A stretch of DNA of 64,000 nucleotides from Odontocerum albicorne. Its lineage: Eukaryota; Arthropoda; Insecta; Trichoptera; Odontoceridae. The notes beneath the pieces are model-generated. The model worked only from the letters and a program-made list of their open reading frames with translations. It made no database searches and had not been told where the DNA came from. This document shows positions 40,925-52,408 of the stretch, in pieces (positions within the stretch are counted from its first letter, which is position 1; each line of letters begins with the position of its first letter). Made by a program: the position numbers and the translations under genes. The stretch is from positions 17,065,763 to 17,129,762 of the forward strand of contig OX463865.1 in assembly GCA_949825065.1 (NCBI GenBank), in the 5' to 3' direction.

Positions 40925-41098
40925 GCTTAAACTATATTATTCATGAAGATCCCCTTTACACATTTTTTATCCCCATTTTTTTAACACCATTTTCAAACCA
41001 TTTTTCATTACCACGTATAACATTTACCATTTTGATTTATTTTTGGTGTTCATTTTTAAATTGGAAAAAAAACGGACACAACTTATGTTAACACCTAA
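40925..41098 (+). mobile_element. Mariner-2 right end, internally deleted
   Basis: GCTTAAACTATATTATTCAT and GAAGATCCCCTT match coding sequence of the 47272 copy (about 47670-47703). The sequence then jumps to the 3' end: AAAACGGACACAACTTATGT and TAACACCTAA (41089-41098), followed by TA. The hAT H1 end abuts its left side, so H1 probably jumped into this mariner. Confidence 0.75.
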
Positions 41099-41109
41099 TA
41101 TTTTAGACA

Positions 41110-41215
41110 TGTAACTTAGTTCATCTTCACCTGACAAGGAAAGCGGACATCTTTGAAACCAGCTGGAAACTAACAAAAATTAAACAGTGATGAATATAAA
41201 AGAAACATACGTTTT
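41110..41215 (+). mobile_element. PLE-2 terminus with hammerhead-like motif
   Basis: CACCTGACAAGGAAAGCGGA, CATCTTTGAAACCAGCTGGA and AAACAGTGATGAATATAAAA parallel the reverse complement of 61206-61345. The core order CTGACAA...GAAAC is retained, with CTGACAA differing from the ideal CTGANGA. Confidence 0.5.
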
Positions 41216-41243
41216 TTTTTATTTATTTGATTGACATAATATC

Positions 41244-41633
41244 TTACTCTAGTCAACTAGAAACTGCTGAAATGCGCATGCTAAGATGGTCGGCTGGTGT
41301 GTCCCTAAGAGACAAAATAAAAATCTCACGCATTCGTGGAAGCCTAGGTGTTACAGACATCAACAGCAAGATGGAGGAGAGGCGATTGAGATGGTATGGG
41401 CACGTTGGACGCAGAGCACCCGATCACATTGTGAACCAGGCAATCTCCATGGATCTTCCTCGAATAACAACCAGAGGAAGACCAAAGAATTCGTGGGTGA
41501 TGCAAAAAGATGCAGAGGCACGGCCTGGGGGACGTAGTCCGGGACAGAAGAGCATACAACCTGAGGACGAGGAGAGCTGACCCCAACAATCTTCGCAGAC
41601 AATGAGTTGGGATGGAGCCAGGGAGAAGAAGAA
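41244..41633 (+). mobile_element. RTE-like LINE, 5'-truncated insertion with 11-bp target duplication
   Basis: GACATAATATC flanks the insert at 41233-41243 and 41634-41644. The coding remnant is open from 41227 to 41580: LETAEMRMLRWSAGVSLRDK, then LGVTDINSKMEERRLRWYGH and VGRRAPDHIVNQAISMDLPR. This is the region from the end of the thumb to near the C-terminus of an RTE-like protein. A one-base shift relative to 36339-36599 follows near PKNSWVMQKDAE. The 3' end is a short GAAGAA repeat, fitting RTE-type tails. Confidence 0.9.
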
Positions 41634-41668
41634 GACATAATATCACAAAGTGATATTATGTCTTCTTC
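41628..41668. repeat. Perfect 19-bp hairpin at the RTE-like insertion end
   Basis: GAAGAAGACATAATATCAC, AAA, then its exact reverse complement. The left arm comprises the element's GAA tail plus the target duplication; the right arm is flanking DNA. Confidence 0.9.
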
Positions 41669-43029
41669 AAGATACGAGAAAAGTTCAGTTCAAGATACGA
41701 AAAAATACGTTTACAAAATTGAAAAAGATAAATAATTTTCGGCCCCTATCTTAATGCAAAACCGAGGTATATGATATATATTCTTTTATTTAACAAGCGT
41801 CTTAAAATATCGTGCAGTTTGTGAGCTTAAATCCCGTTGAAACCCAGAGTTGTTAAAAAGGGTCTGGTGTTCACTTAAGGGAAATTACTCTAGAAATTTG
41901 AAAAAAAGTGTTTTTTTTTGCATGCTCTTAAAGTTTAGACCTTTAAGAATATGTTCGCAAAAGAAAATTTTGAAATTCTCAATATAGCTTTAAACGAAGC
42001 AGCAATTACGCCGCGCCGGAATGACACACAATAATCTCAAAACTTTAAACGCATTTTTTCGACCTGGTCGAAATACAATATTAAGTTTTATCTAACCGAT
42101 TGCCTTCAAATTTGGTATAAAACTTTAATAAGTGTGTTTGTATCGTTCCTACCTTGAAAAATACAAAACAATTTTTTTTATTATTTTTTTTTTATTTAAA
42201 AAATTTGAAAAAAAGGGTTAAAAAGTTGAGTTTTTTTTTGGTACCAACTATAACAACATTATTTTATATTTAGAAACTGTGTATAATTTTTCTTTCAAAT
42301 TTATAAAAGGGCTTCAATCATGTCGACCAGTTTAGCCTCCCCCCTTTTTACAAGATATAACAGTTGATAACATCTTGAACTTTCAATTTTTTTGTACATT
42401 CTCAAATTATCAATAAACAAATTGTAAAAAAATGTAAGGGAAAAATATTTTTAGTTTTTTTTTATTTAGTCTGAAAAAACGCTCGAAATTCACGCCTCTA
42501 GAGTAGAATAGAGTAGAATAAGGCAATGGCACATTGCAATAAGCACGGCAAGTTGCTCTATAACAGCGATAGCGTAAAACAATAATGCAATAAGCACTCA
42601 GGCTAGCCTGAGAGCTGATAAAAAATAATAATTTGTAAAAAAAAATTTTTAAAATGTTCACGTATCTTGGATTATTAAAATAACTTTTCCTGCTATAACG
42701 AAATTATTGGTCACCCTCGGGCTGTGCCGATTAATTGGATTGGCCGTGTCTGCTGTAAGCGTGTCGTGTTTTTTTCCGCGGCGACATCCACTCAACTCCT
42801 GCTGTAGGCACGGGTACCGGTAGTGTGGCACCTCTGGTATTTATGCCACCACTGTCCAAATCTACACAACACAGACTACACACCACAGCTGTAATTTTAT
42901 ACTTCAGGTGTTAGTAGCCAGCGGTGTGAGAGCAATAAAAATGTATCCAATAAATTATTGACGAATTCTGAGAACTTGTTTTTTTTTTTGGATAAGTCAC
43001 TTCAGCATATTAACGGTTGACTTGTTCCA
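41669..43029. other. No gene seen; SINE-A relic and an LTR-like stretch
   Basis: 41815-41885 has a decayed SINE-A T-arm (TTAAATCCCGTTGAAACCCA) and body. 42150-42480 is AT-rich. CTCAGGCTAGCCTGAG (42597-42612) is a perfect palindrome. 42700-42960 is GC-richer and ends GAGCAATAAAAATGTATCCA. It could be an unassigned solo LTR, but no second copy is present. Confidence 0.35.
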
Positions 43030-43800
43030 ATGTATGAAATCTTTGAAATTAAATTATGCGAAATCTCAACTCATGTTCATGGTGATGGAAAAGTGTAAAA
43101 GGAAAGTAAATGCGACATATGGGCGGGTAATGAAAGACTTAAAGTTTGTTGAAGAATTCTGCTATTAAGGTAGTAGTTTATCAAATGATCTAAGGGTAAC
43201 TAAGTACGAGTACATTGAATTATGTGTAGCGATAGGAGACAAAATCAGTGGGGCACTTAAACAAATATACTAGAACTAAACTGTTTCAAAATTTGCTAAG
43301 ATAATAGCTTACAACAGTATTTCACTACAATGGACGTTTAAAACACTGTAAGCAGCCGAATAAATGCTGGAGAAATGCGTCCATTAAAAATAATCCGGGG
43401 GATAATATATGCCAAAACACGTAATAAAGTGATAAGGGATGAATGTGAACTTAAGGCTTTTTGAGTAAGATGAAGAAGAGTATTCTGAAATGGTTAAGGC
43501 ACGTAGAACGAATGAATGAAAAAAACGTAATAAATATAGTATACAGTGAAAATGTATGTGGAAAGCGCGATATATAAAGATCACAAAAAGTATAGAAGGA
43601 TTAAATGTTAGATATTTTAAATGAAAGAAATGTTAGTTGTCTATATAATCGTAGAAGATGTATGACAATATGTAAGGAAGTTAAAGAGATGTGTAATGTG
43701 ATAGGAAAGTCTGGCGATCTCTTATCTCTGCCTGCCCGGACAGGGAGACAGCGTGAGTGTATATATGTTTCTACTTGTGCCAATGAAGAAAAATAATACA
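43030..43800 (+). mobile_element. LINE-Y, longest but heavily mutated copy
   Basis: Broken frames carry landmarks of the Y reverse-transcriptase tail: 'KISGALKQIY', a 'YNSI' segment (about 43310), AAATGGTTAAGGCACGTAGAACG ('WL-HVERM', split here by the length limit as AAATGGTTAAGGC plus ACGTAGAACG) and 'MCNVIGKSGD' near the 3' end. GTCTGGCGATCTCTTATCTC then CTGCCTGCCCGGACAGGGAG resembles the Y 3' terminus. Confidence 0.55.
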
Positions 43801-44878
<1,078 letters not shown>

Positions 44879-45414
44879 CACAATCACACATATGACACAA
44901 CAGTGAAAAAGGTATTCCCTCAAATCACTGACAAAAGATCTACGGTGCAGTAAAATGCACACGTGTTAAAAAAATTAATATAAGTAAAAAAACTCGTTGC
45001 TTTCTTTTCTTTTTCAGCTTATAAAAATAAAGAAGATTTCGTTATTCTATTGTACGCTGAATGGGGATTTACTTTGTCCCCCATAAGAGCGTGGACGGTG
45101 TTGGGATAGAACTGAAGTCTACAGTTGGATTATAACCACCCATATTAGATCATATGTAAGTTTAAATTTAGATTACAATCACCTGTAAATCTTTCGGGTG
45201 TAGATCTCCTCTTAATCTTCACGATTTGATTATAATAACCCGTAAATTTTGTTAGATTACAATCGCCTGTCAATCTTTCTAATCAATCTGTAAATCTTCC
45301 TATTTAGATTATCATCACCCGTAAGTTTTGTGTTAGATTATAATTGCCTGTCAACCTTTTAATATTTATGTTTATATGAAAATCACCCGTGAATCTTGTG
45401 TTAGATTATAATTC

Positions 45415-45500
45415 CCTGGGTGATTGTATGACATTGCCGCCCGGCAATAAGCCCGCCTGATTATTTTAACAATGAAACGTTCAATAAATAAATAAATCTT
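45415..45500 (+). mobile_element. SINE-A/LINE-N shared tail fragment
   Basis: CGCCCGGCAATAAGCCCGCC, then TGAAACGTTCAATAAATAAA. A shorter relative (GCCCGACAATAAACCCACCT) lies at 45726-45745. Both lie inside the minisatellite, and the minisatellite unit may have copied one with it. Confidence 0.65.
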
Positions 45501-45779
45501 GTGTTAGATTAAAATCTTTTGTAAATCTTCCGTGTTTAGATTATAATCTCCCATATGTTTTGTGTTAGATTATAATTGCTTGTCAATATTTCTTGTTCAT
45601 AATCACCTTTTAATTTTTATGTTTACTTACATGAAAATCACCTGAAAATCTTGTGTTATATTAATCAACGTGAAATCACCCGTAGTTCTTGTGTTATAAT
45701 CTCCTAGGTAGTCGGATAACATTGTCGCCCGACAATAAACCCACCTGGTTGTTTTTACAATGAAATTTTCAATAAATTT

Positions 45780-46191
45780 TAGGAACGTACGTTCCTTAAA
45801 GGAGAAACGATGAGGATGATTGTTGATAAATAAAAACTTGTCGAAATCGGAATGTGTAAAGAGGAATTTTATTAACAAACGTCGGTATTTATAATGTTTA
45901 TTGAATGTGTGCGGGAATGCGCACGCGATATATCGCTGTCTTGTCTCTGCGCCTACGCCTACAATACGTTTGTTGTCGCGTGTAGGTATCCTTTTTGTTT
46001 TGGGAGACAGCGCGAAAGATGTGTTGCTTTCTCCTTTCCTCATGAAATGCGCTCTCGGTTGGTAGCGAGTTGAATGACGGACGCGTGGACTTTGTCCATT
46101 GCAGGTCTCGCATTGTGAAGCATGCGAGTTTGATGACCGGGCGAGCAAAGGTCGCCTCGTGGGTTCAGTGACCGCGCATACGGTCGCCACA
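45780..46191 (-). mobile_element. Solo-LTR-like element, copy 2
   Basis: About 412 bp, reverse complement of the 12372 type. Minus strand: TGTGGCGACCGTATGCGCGG at the start, CGTCCGTCATTCAACTCGCT, GCATTCCCGCACACATTCAA, TATAAATACC-like TATA, AATAAAATTCC, TTTATTTATCAACAATCATC and the end GGAACGTACGTTCC. It is inserted in an AATAAAT-rich tail. The open frame over most of it is probably incidental. No gag-pol sequence. Confidence 0.7.
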
Positions 46192-46415
46192 AAATAAATA
46201 AGTCTTATGTTAGATTATAATCCCTTGGAAGTCTTCAGTGTTGATATTATAATCACCCATAAGTTTTGTGCTAGATAATAATCACCTGTCAATCTTTCAT
46301 GTTTAGATTATAATCGCCTGTAAATCTTTTGCATTTAGATTATAATCGCCTTTAAATATTCGTATTCAGATTATAATCGCTCTCAAGACTTGTGTTAGAT
46401 CATAATCCTACCTAA

Positions 46416-47271
46416 ATCGAAATAAAAACATATTATCCATAGTCAACAAGCAAATGTCCCTGAAACGATTTTCAACAGATTTGCTTTGTGACTTATTTTT
46501 TTGTTACACCATAATTCTTCCATATTACAGTTTTGAATGTTTCTATAATACTTAATATAAATTCAATAAACAAAATTTGGTACCAATACGGATAGTAAAA
46601 TTTTATCAAACGAAAAACTGCATCAAATTGAACGGTATTGCATTTGTTAACCTTTGTATGCTAATAAAGCTCAAAAGCTCGCGTTAAATACATCAATACG
46701 CACAAAGGCAGTATTCGTTAATACCAAAACAGAAAATAAACATGGATCGCTTCAAAATTCTGATAAACGCGAATAATACGCGAATTCTGTATTTGAATCA
46801 TCATTATAATTTAATGTTCGTCGTTGCCATTTTCTAGTAGTATCTTGTAGTATAGGTAAAACTATTTCAGTTCAATCATACCATCAGTCACGCTGCTATC
46901 AGAAAGATATGTCACAATTCAGCGCGATTGATACTAGAAGATCAAAATCAACAACATATTTATGATGGTGACGTGTCTAAGTAACACAGAAAGAACTGCC
47001 CCAAGAGACTTCCCCTCCGGCGTCGACACACCGGAAAGAAGAAAAAAAACAGCCAGCGACTACGGACATAAGGTCTGAAAACAACTTCAAAGACGATTTA
47101 CAGAATAAATTTGCTGAAGCTTTTTTATTTGGCATAGCTTTTAAAAGCACTTATTTTGTGGTACTTGATAACTGTATAAGACTAAATATAACTTACAAGT
47201 TACGGTAAATATCGATTAGATGTATGTAAGCTTATCTTTATTTTACGGTCGAAGGACCTTTTCCATAAATA
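46416..47271. other. No gene seen
   Basis: AT-rich, with a GC-richer 46990-47040 (CTTCCCCTCCGGCGTCGACA). No repeat partner in the window. Confidence 0.35.
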
Positions 47272-47925
47272 TTAGGTGTTAACATAAGTTGTGTCCGTTT
47301 TTTTTTTTCAAATTTAAAAATGAGCACCAAAAGTAAAACAGAATGGTAAAGATTATAGGTCATTCGAAAGAAAATTTTCTTCTCTGCAAGATATTGTACT
47401 TGCTTTTACGTTACATATATTATTTTATTTGATTACAAGCCTTCAAAATGGAATGTCAAGTAGACGAAAGGGAGCATTTTCGACACCTCCTTCTGTTCGC
47501 GTTCAATCGAGAGAACAAAACCGTCAAAGCTGCTCGCGATATTTGCGAAGTGTAAGGTGAAGATGTAATGAATTAAAGGACTGTTCATCAATTGTTTTTG
47601 CGTTTCAAAGACGGTAATTTCGACCTAAAAGACATGGAGCGTTCCGAATGACCGGACTTCGATGAGGACCGCTTAAGCCATATTATTCATGAAGATCCCC
47701 TTCAAACCAGCGTGGAATTGGCTGAGCAGATGAATTGTAGTCACATGACTGTATACCGCCATCTTAAATCAATGGGAAAAGTCCAGAAGTTCGGCGCTTG
47801 GGTTCTACATGTTTTGAGTGAAAACAACAAAAAATCAATTGTCGAACGATCACTGAGAATATCCTTTTACCCTAATTCTCCTTTTCTACTCTTTCTTATT
47901 TTCGAAAAAAGTTCTTCGAACCTTT
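47272..47925 (+). pseudogene. Mariner-2, left end with 5' half of a dead transposase
   Basis: The terminus TTAGGTGTTAACATAAGTTG (47272) is preceded by TA. The transposase starts at ATG 47448: MECQVDEREHFRHLLLFAFN, then (after stops) RTVHQLFLRFKDGNFDLKDM, EDPLQTSVELAEQMNCSHMT and VYRHLKSMGKVQKFGAWVLH. These are the paired helix-turn-helix DNA-binding region and linker (WVLHVL in place of WVPHEL). At least three in-frame stops occur before residue 75. The catalytic domain is missing after about 47850. Same family as 40925-41098, different from the intact mariner. Confidence 0.8.
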
Positions 47926-47963
47926 AACTCTACCACTATTGGTCATTGCTTTATATATTTTAC

Positions 47964-48535
47964 TCAATTTTTTTTTTTACTTACAGTTAAGTTGGTTGGT
48001 TGAAATAATTTCTGAATCGTAATAAGCTGACCTCTTCTTCTTCTTCTCAGTGTCATATCAGACCCCCCAACGTTGAATATCACCTGATAATAGACATCTT
48101 TGTCCCCGGCAGCCCGAAAAAGATCTCCAACGCCCCTTATACAAGTCCAATCACGTACATTACGGAGCCAGGATACATTACGGAGCCTCCGGCCAACACC
48201 TCTTTTACCTTCTATTTTGCCTTGGATGATCAGGTGCAGTAATTTGTACTTTGCTCCTCTAAGTACATGACTCAAGTAGGACACCTTTCGGATTTTAATA
48301 TTAGTCAGCAACTCTCTATCAACTTTGGCTCTTAGAAGAACCCTCGTGTTGCTGACCATATCCGTCCAGGGTATCCGTAGCATTCTCCAGTGCATCCACA
48401 TTTCGAATGCTTCCAGTCGGTTCATACTATCAACTTTGAGGGTCCATGATTCCACTCCATGCAATAACACTGACCAAACGTAGCATTTGACTAACCGTTG
48501 TCGTAGAATATGCTTCTCATTTTATTGAAAGCCGC
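47964..48535 (-). mobile_element. LINE-L, reverse-transcriptase thumb to C-terminus
   Basis: The minus strand is open from 48470: LLHGVESWTLKVDSMNRLEA, then FEMWMHWRMLRIPWTDMVSN, IKIRKVSYLSHVLRGAKYKL, LLHLIIQGKIEGKRGVGRRL and DLFRAAGDKDVYYQVIFN. This is the 'LLYG-E-WTL...LE-FE-W-YRRML-I-WT' region of RTE-like insect LINEs. Upstream codons up to about 48535 continue as a 'LVKCYVWSV' segment. It may belong with the palm fragment at 49930-50310 on the same strand. A SINE-like tail (GTTGGTTGGTTGAAATAATT) lies at 47992. Confidence 0.8.
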
Positions 48536-48764
48536 ACGAAATTATTAAATTCTGCACTTGACTTCAGTTTTTGGATCGAGCCCACCTGATCTACGAGTAC
48601 ATAGTTAACTTTATTCACAAAAAAATTAAAATATTACGCAGGAAATTAATCAAAATATTTACAGCAAAACATAAATTAATTTGATATAACTAAAGTCATA
48701 CATGTCCTTATATCCATAAATACTAGACTGAAAAATTGCCTGAGTTATTCGAAAGGAGACGCTC

Positions 48765-48835
48765 ATTGTTGGGTTCGAACTGGCGAGCTTCCGCACGAAG
48801 CTCCAGTACGTTACCTCGTGGCCATAAACCTCATT
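48765..48835 (-). mobile_element. SINE-B tRNA-like head
   Basis: Minus strand: box A TGGCCACGAGGTAACGTAC, TGGAGCTTCGTGCGGAAGCT, box B CAGTTCGAACCC. It aligns with the SINE-B head at 21361-21425. The body was not identified. Confidence 0.55.
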
Positions 48836-49284
48836 TATTATATATTCAGCATAGAAAACCATAATGTAATTACGTGTAAATGCATTTTTTATGATTTTAA
48901 AGTTATCTCACGAAACTGAACCATGCTAACGATGGAGCAAGTGTTAGGTTAGTTTCTATCTGGTGCCATTGCCTAACACCATGGACAGTAAAGGGGATGG
49001 TTACGCACCACTTGGTGTACCGAGAAGCCATACTGTCGACACGGGGATTACAAAAAGCAGTTTGTCGCTGTCGTTCTACAGGGGAAATTGATATTATAAT
49101 ATGTCCGGCTTTTCTTGTAAGTCCCTTTATGAACTAGACGTACTAACGATTCAATCAATGATTCGAATAATGAACCGAATATAATCATAAATGAAATACA
49201 AACGTAATCTAAGTCAATCACAAATGAAACACAGAGAAAACATACATAATTTAATATATATTAACCATACATCAATCCTGCTTA
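48836..49284. other. No gene seen
   Basis: 48940-49080 is GC-richer (CTGGTGCCATTGCCTAACAC, CGAGAAGCCATACTGTCGAC) but not recognised. Confidence 0.35.
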
Positions 49285-49760
49285 CACTCCTTAATGACTT
49301 TCATTTGTGCTCTATTATGTGTATTTCTTGACTATCATTTGTACTCAATTATGTGTACTTAATAACTTTCATTTGTACTCCATCATACATATGTATTTTA
49401 TAACTTTCATTTACACTCAATCATGTGTACTTCATTTGTACTCCATCATGTGTACTTTATAATTTTTCTTTGTATTTCATCATCTCTACTTTAGAACTTT
49501 CACCTGTACTCCATCATGTTTAATTCATAACTTTTATTTCTACTCCATAACTTTCATTTACACTATATCTTGTGTAACATACTTAATAACTTTCATTTAT
49601 ACTCCATAACGTATCTTCATAATATTTTAATTTGTACTCCGAAAGGTGTAATTCATAACTTTCATTTGTACTTCACATTTTTCATTTGTACTCCATCAAG
49701 TGTACTATATAATTTTCATTCGTACTCCATATTTGTATTCCACATATACTCCAGCTGTAT
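49285..49760. repeat. ACTTTCATTTGTACTCCATC minisatellite
   Basis: Degenerate units of about 30-35 bp (CATTTGTACTCCATCATGTG plus TACTTTATAACTTT) repeat about 13 times with variable length. Confidence 0.85.
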
Positions 49761-49929
49761 GGTAACATTCCTTAATTTTAATAACTAATAACTGCGACCG
49801 GATCTTCAATGACAGATCCAGATGGAAGGAGACCATTAAAAGGGTCATCGACGATTGTCGCTATCCTGAGACATAAGAGACAGGACGACGGAGAGACTGA
49901 AATAAACGGGAAATCTTTCTATAGATAGT

Positions 49930-50310
49930 ATTTCTTATTCAGGTCTTAAACTTTCGAATCTTAGGGACAAGTCGAGACTAAAATCAAACTTACTTAGTAG
50001 ATCTCTAATTTTGAAGAATCCGCTACGTGCCATCTTTGATTTTACTTTGATCTTTTGAGACTGGTCCCATTGATCATTCAGCCAGCATCCAGGCATATTT
50101 ATATTGTTGGACACTCTCAACAATTTCATTATTTACATCAAAAGATACCCTTGTCTGTATTTTCCTTTTACTGATATTCATAAATTTTGCCTTTGATGTG
50201 TTCAGTCTCCATCCCTTTTCATTACGACCTGTATAAACCCTTTTCATTAATACTTGTAGACTATAAATTATCTGCATGACAAATGGCATCGTATGCATAA
50301 CATACCATCA
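49930..50310 (-). mobile_element. LINE-L, reverse-transcriptase palm fragment
   Basis: Minus strand: GWRLNTSKAKFMNISKRKIQ, then NEIVESVQQYKYAWMLAE, and in the next frame LNDQWDQSQKIKVKSKMARS, GFFKIRDLLSKFDFSLDLSL. This is the segment after the catalytic YADD box ('G-KLN--KTKFM-IS', 'YKYLG') leading to the thumb. The YADD site is just beyond the preserved part. A frameshift separates the two halves. Confidence 0.75.
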
Positions 50311-50409
50311 CGCCATTTTCCAACTGGAAACAGAAAGTCATAATTTTTTGTGAAAGTGGCATCAGGCATTCTATTTTTTTAATAATTTAACCATCTGGTT
50401 CAATTCATT

Positions 50410-50965
50410 ATTTGTAGTTAAGGTGTTAACGCTGTGGATGTATAAACACATTGTAACTTGTTTAGTAAAACACTGTTTATTCTACTTAATATAACAGAAA
50501 CTTGTTTGGTAAACACTGTTTATTCTACTTAATATAACGGAAACTTGTTTTGTAAACACTGTTTATTCTACTTAATATAACAGAAACTTGTTTAGTAAAC
50601 ACTGTTTATTCTACTTTATATAACAGAGACTTGTTTAGTAAACACTGTTTATTCTACTAAATATAACAGAAACTTGCTTAGTAAACACTGTTTATTCTAC
50701 GTAATATAACAGGTACTTTTTTAGTAAACACTGTTTATTCCACTTTATATACAAAACTGAATTATATTCGAACTGGTACCGACATACACAAGCATCTAAC
50801 GGCAATCACTCGGGTGCGATATTGTGCGTGGAAGGAGGCAGGACACAACTTCAGCAAGCAGTTATTTGTGCTCACCTGATGATGAGGGGAAAACCTTGAA
50901 ACCGGTAAGGCTATACCGTTATATTAATATGAATAAATAGTGTTTTGCTAAACAAGTAATATTTG
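50410..50965. mobile_element. PLE-1 inverted-terminus element with expanded left arm
   Basis: Left arm antisense (GTTAAGGTGTTAACGCTGTG, then a 43-bp array). Middle TTCGAACTGGTACCGACATA and GGAAGGAGGCAGGACACAAC. Right arm sense with an intact hammerhead-like core: CACCTGATGATGAGGGGAAA, ACCTTGAAACCGGTAAGGCT, ATACCGTTAT, ending GAATAAATAGTGTTTTGCTA. Confidence 0.8.
50471..50770. repeat. 43-bp array x 7 grown from a PLE-1 terminus
   Basis: CACTGTTTATTCTACTTAAT occurs at 50471, 50514, 50557, 50600, 50643, 50686 and 50729, every 43 bp, with few changes. The unit equals the PLE-1 end (TTTAGTAAACACTGTTTATT). Confidence 0.95.
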
Positions 50966-51103
50966 GTTTAATAAATGACATTTTACAATAAGAAAATATC
51001 GATATGTTTGAAATTTTACTAAATATAACGAAAATTTACCAAAAATAAAGATTTTTAAAATGATTAAATATTTCGCGAATGTCGCAATTATGAAATAAAC
51101 TGA

Positions 51104-51305
51104 TGAGCTCCGTGGCCTGGTAAGTAAAACATTTGTCTCCCAATCTAGAATTCGAATAGTTCGAATCCCTTTTTTTTAAGTTTCCCATCTAGTGTTCACT
51201 TAAGGCTTCTTTAACATCTTTCTGATTGGTTGGAAGATATTGCCACGTGGCGATATGTCCGCCAGGTTTTACTTTGTACAACGAAAGTATAATGCAATAC
51301 AATAC
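51104..51305 (+). mobile_element. SINE-A copy, long variant
   Basis: GAGCTCCGTGGCCTGGTAAG, box B region GTTCGAATCCC, body GTGTTCACTTAAGGCTTCTT, tail TGATTGGTTGGAAGATATTG, CCACGTGGCGATATGTCCGC and TTGTACAACGAAAGTATAAT. Confidence 0.75.
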
Positions 51306-51389
51306 AAAATAAACACATTTAAATGACGGAAAATTCTCAACTCTCAAACAGAACAAATCAAGAAATAAAGACTTTAAATATCTTAGATA

Positions 51390-51620
51390 AATAAATATAG
51401 GTTTATTGATGGCAACATAGTATGTACACATTTAAATACATTCCAAAATCACATATACTCGTATATCTCAAAATAAATAGCAGAAAATGAATTTAAGAGA
51501 GAAGCAATCAAAAGATCTGGGCTCATCTCATAACATCCCCCCGGCCGAGATACACCCGATCCAATAAAGGGCGAGCGCAGTCGTGAGCACACCAGATGTT
51601 TTTCAGCCAACCCCCTTGTG
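51390..51620 (-). mobile_element. Family X, most complete 3' part
   Basis: Antisense order: AATAAATATAGGTTTATTGA, TGGCAACATAGTATGTACAC, ATTCCAAAATCACATATACT, TTAAGAGAGAAGCAATCAAA, GATCTGGGCTCATCTCATAA, CCGGCCGAGATACACCCGAT, ACACCAGATGTTTTTCAGCC. This links the X head block to the X tail. No coding capacity seen. Confidence 0.75.
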
Positions 51621-52224
51621 CACAGTTTCAGGAATACCTAAAAATCTTCTAAATCATATTTAACTTGAACAATTCTGTCAAAAAATAACAAATAACGCCT
51701 GGCAACTACAACAGCACCCGAGCGTGATGTATGTTTAAAGTGAACGTGAAATTAAAAAAGAAATGATTAAAATAATAAAACCTAAGAAATATATAAAGGT
51801 CTCTCACACTTGCAAAATTCAAATAATACAAAATTTAACTAACAAAACTCCACGACCCATATTCATAAAGGGTAGCGAATTACAAAAACAAAGAATTATT
51901 TTGAATAGATCTGTATGTATAATTAAGTATGCAGAAACAGAGGTCTCGGATGCGATTTTTAATTAGAAAAACACGCCAAACAACGAGAACGAACACATGA
52001 AAATCATTTGCCACGAGGAATATTTATGAGGTAGGTTAACGAACCATAAACCGTATTCTGTGTGGTTTTAATAAAATTAACGCGAAATTATATTTATTTC
52101 TCAACTAGAATTTTAGGAGAATGTTGTCTGCTGAAAAGTATGAATTTTACTAATTTTGAAATAAAACAATTAAATAAAATCCTCCATGTATATTTTTTTA
52201 ATATTTTTTTAAAGTTAACTTTGC
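51621..52224. other. No gene seen
   Basis: A 67-codon Lys-rich frame at 51763-51966 has no recognisable motif. AT-rich. Confidence 0.35.
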
Positions 52225-52300
52225 TGCCCATGCGGTGAGACTCTGGAATAAGTTATAAACTTATGTTAGGACTCTGGAATAAGTTATAAACAATAACATT
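52225..52300 (+). mobile_element. LINE-N coding relic
   Basis: GCCCATGCGGTGAGACTCTG with GAATAAGTTATAAAC (twice, 52240 and 52272) matches the VRLWN-L region of LINE-N. Confidence 0.5.
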
Positions 52301-52408
52301 TCATGTAGGAAACTTAAATGAACTTTGTTCATAGTTATAATATATAACTTAGATTATTTTTTAATATATTTCTTTGCATGTAGGTATAGCCTTTGGCAAA
52401 TGTTTGTG

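Larger units (their letters stand above)
45140..46415. repeat. TTAGATTATAATC minisatellite, interrupted three times
   Basis: Degenerate units of about 45 bp: GTGTTAGATTATAATCACCT, GTAAATCTTTCGTGTTTAGA and close variants. Interruptions are a SINE/LINE-N tail (45415-45500), a second such tail (45712-45779) and an LTR-like element (45780-46191). After the LTR the array resumes with TTATGTTAGATTATAATCCC. Confidence 0.85.

Noticed and set aside
42700..42960. Third solo LTR
   Set aside because: GC-richer and ends with an AATAAA signal, but has no second copy, no inverted TG/CA ends and no target duplication visible.
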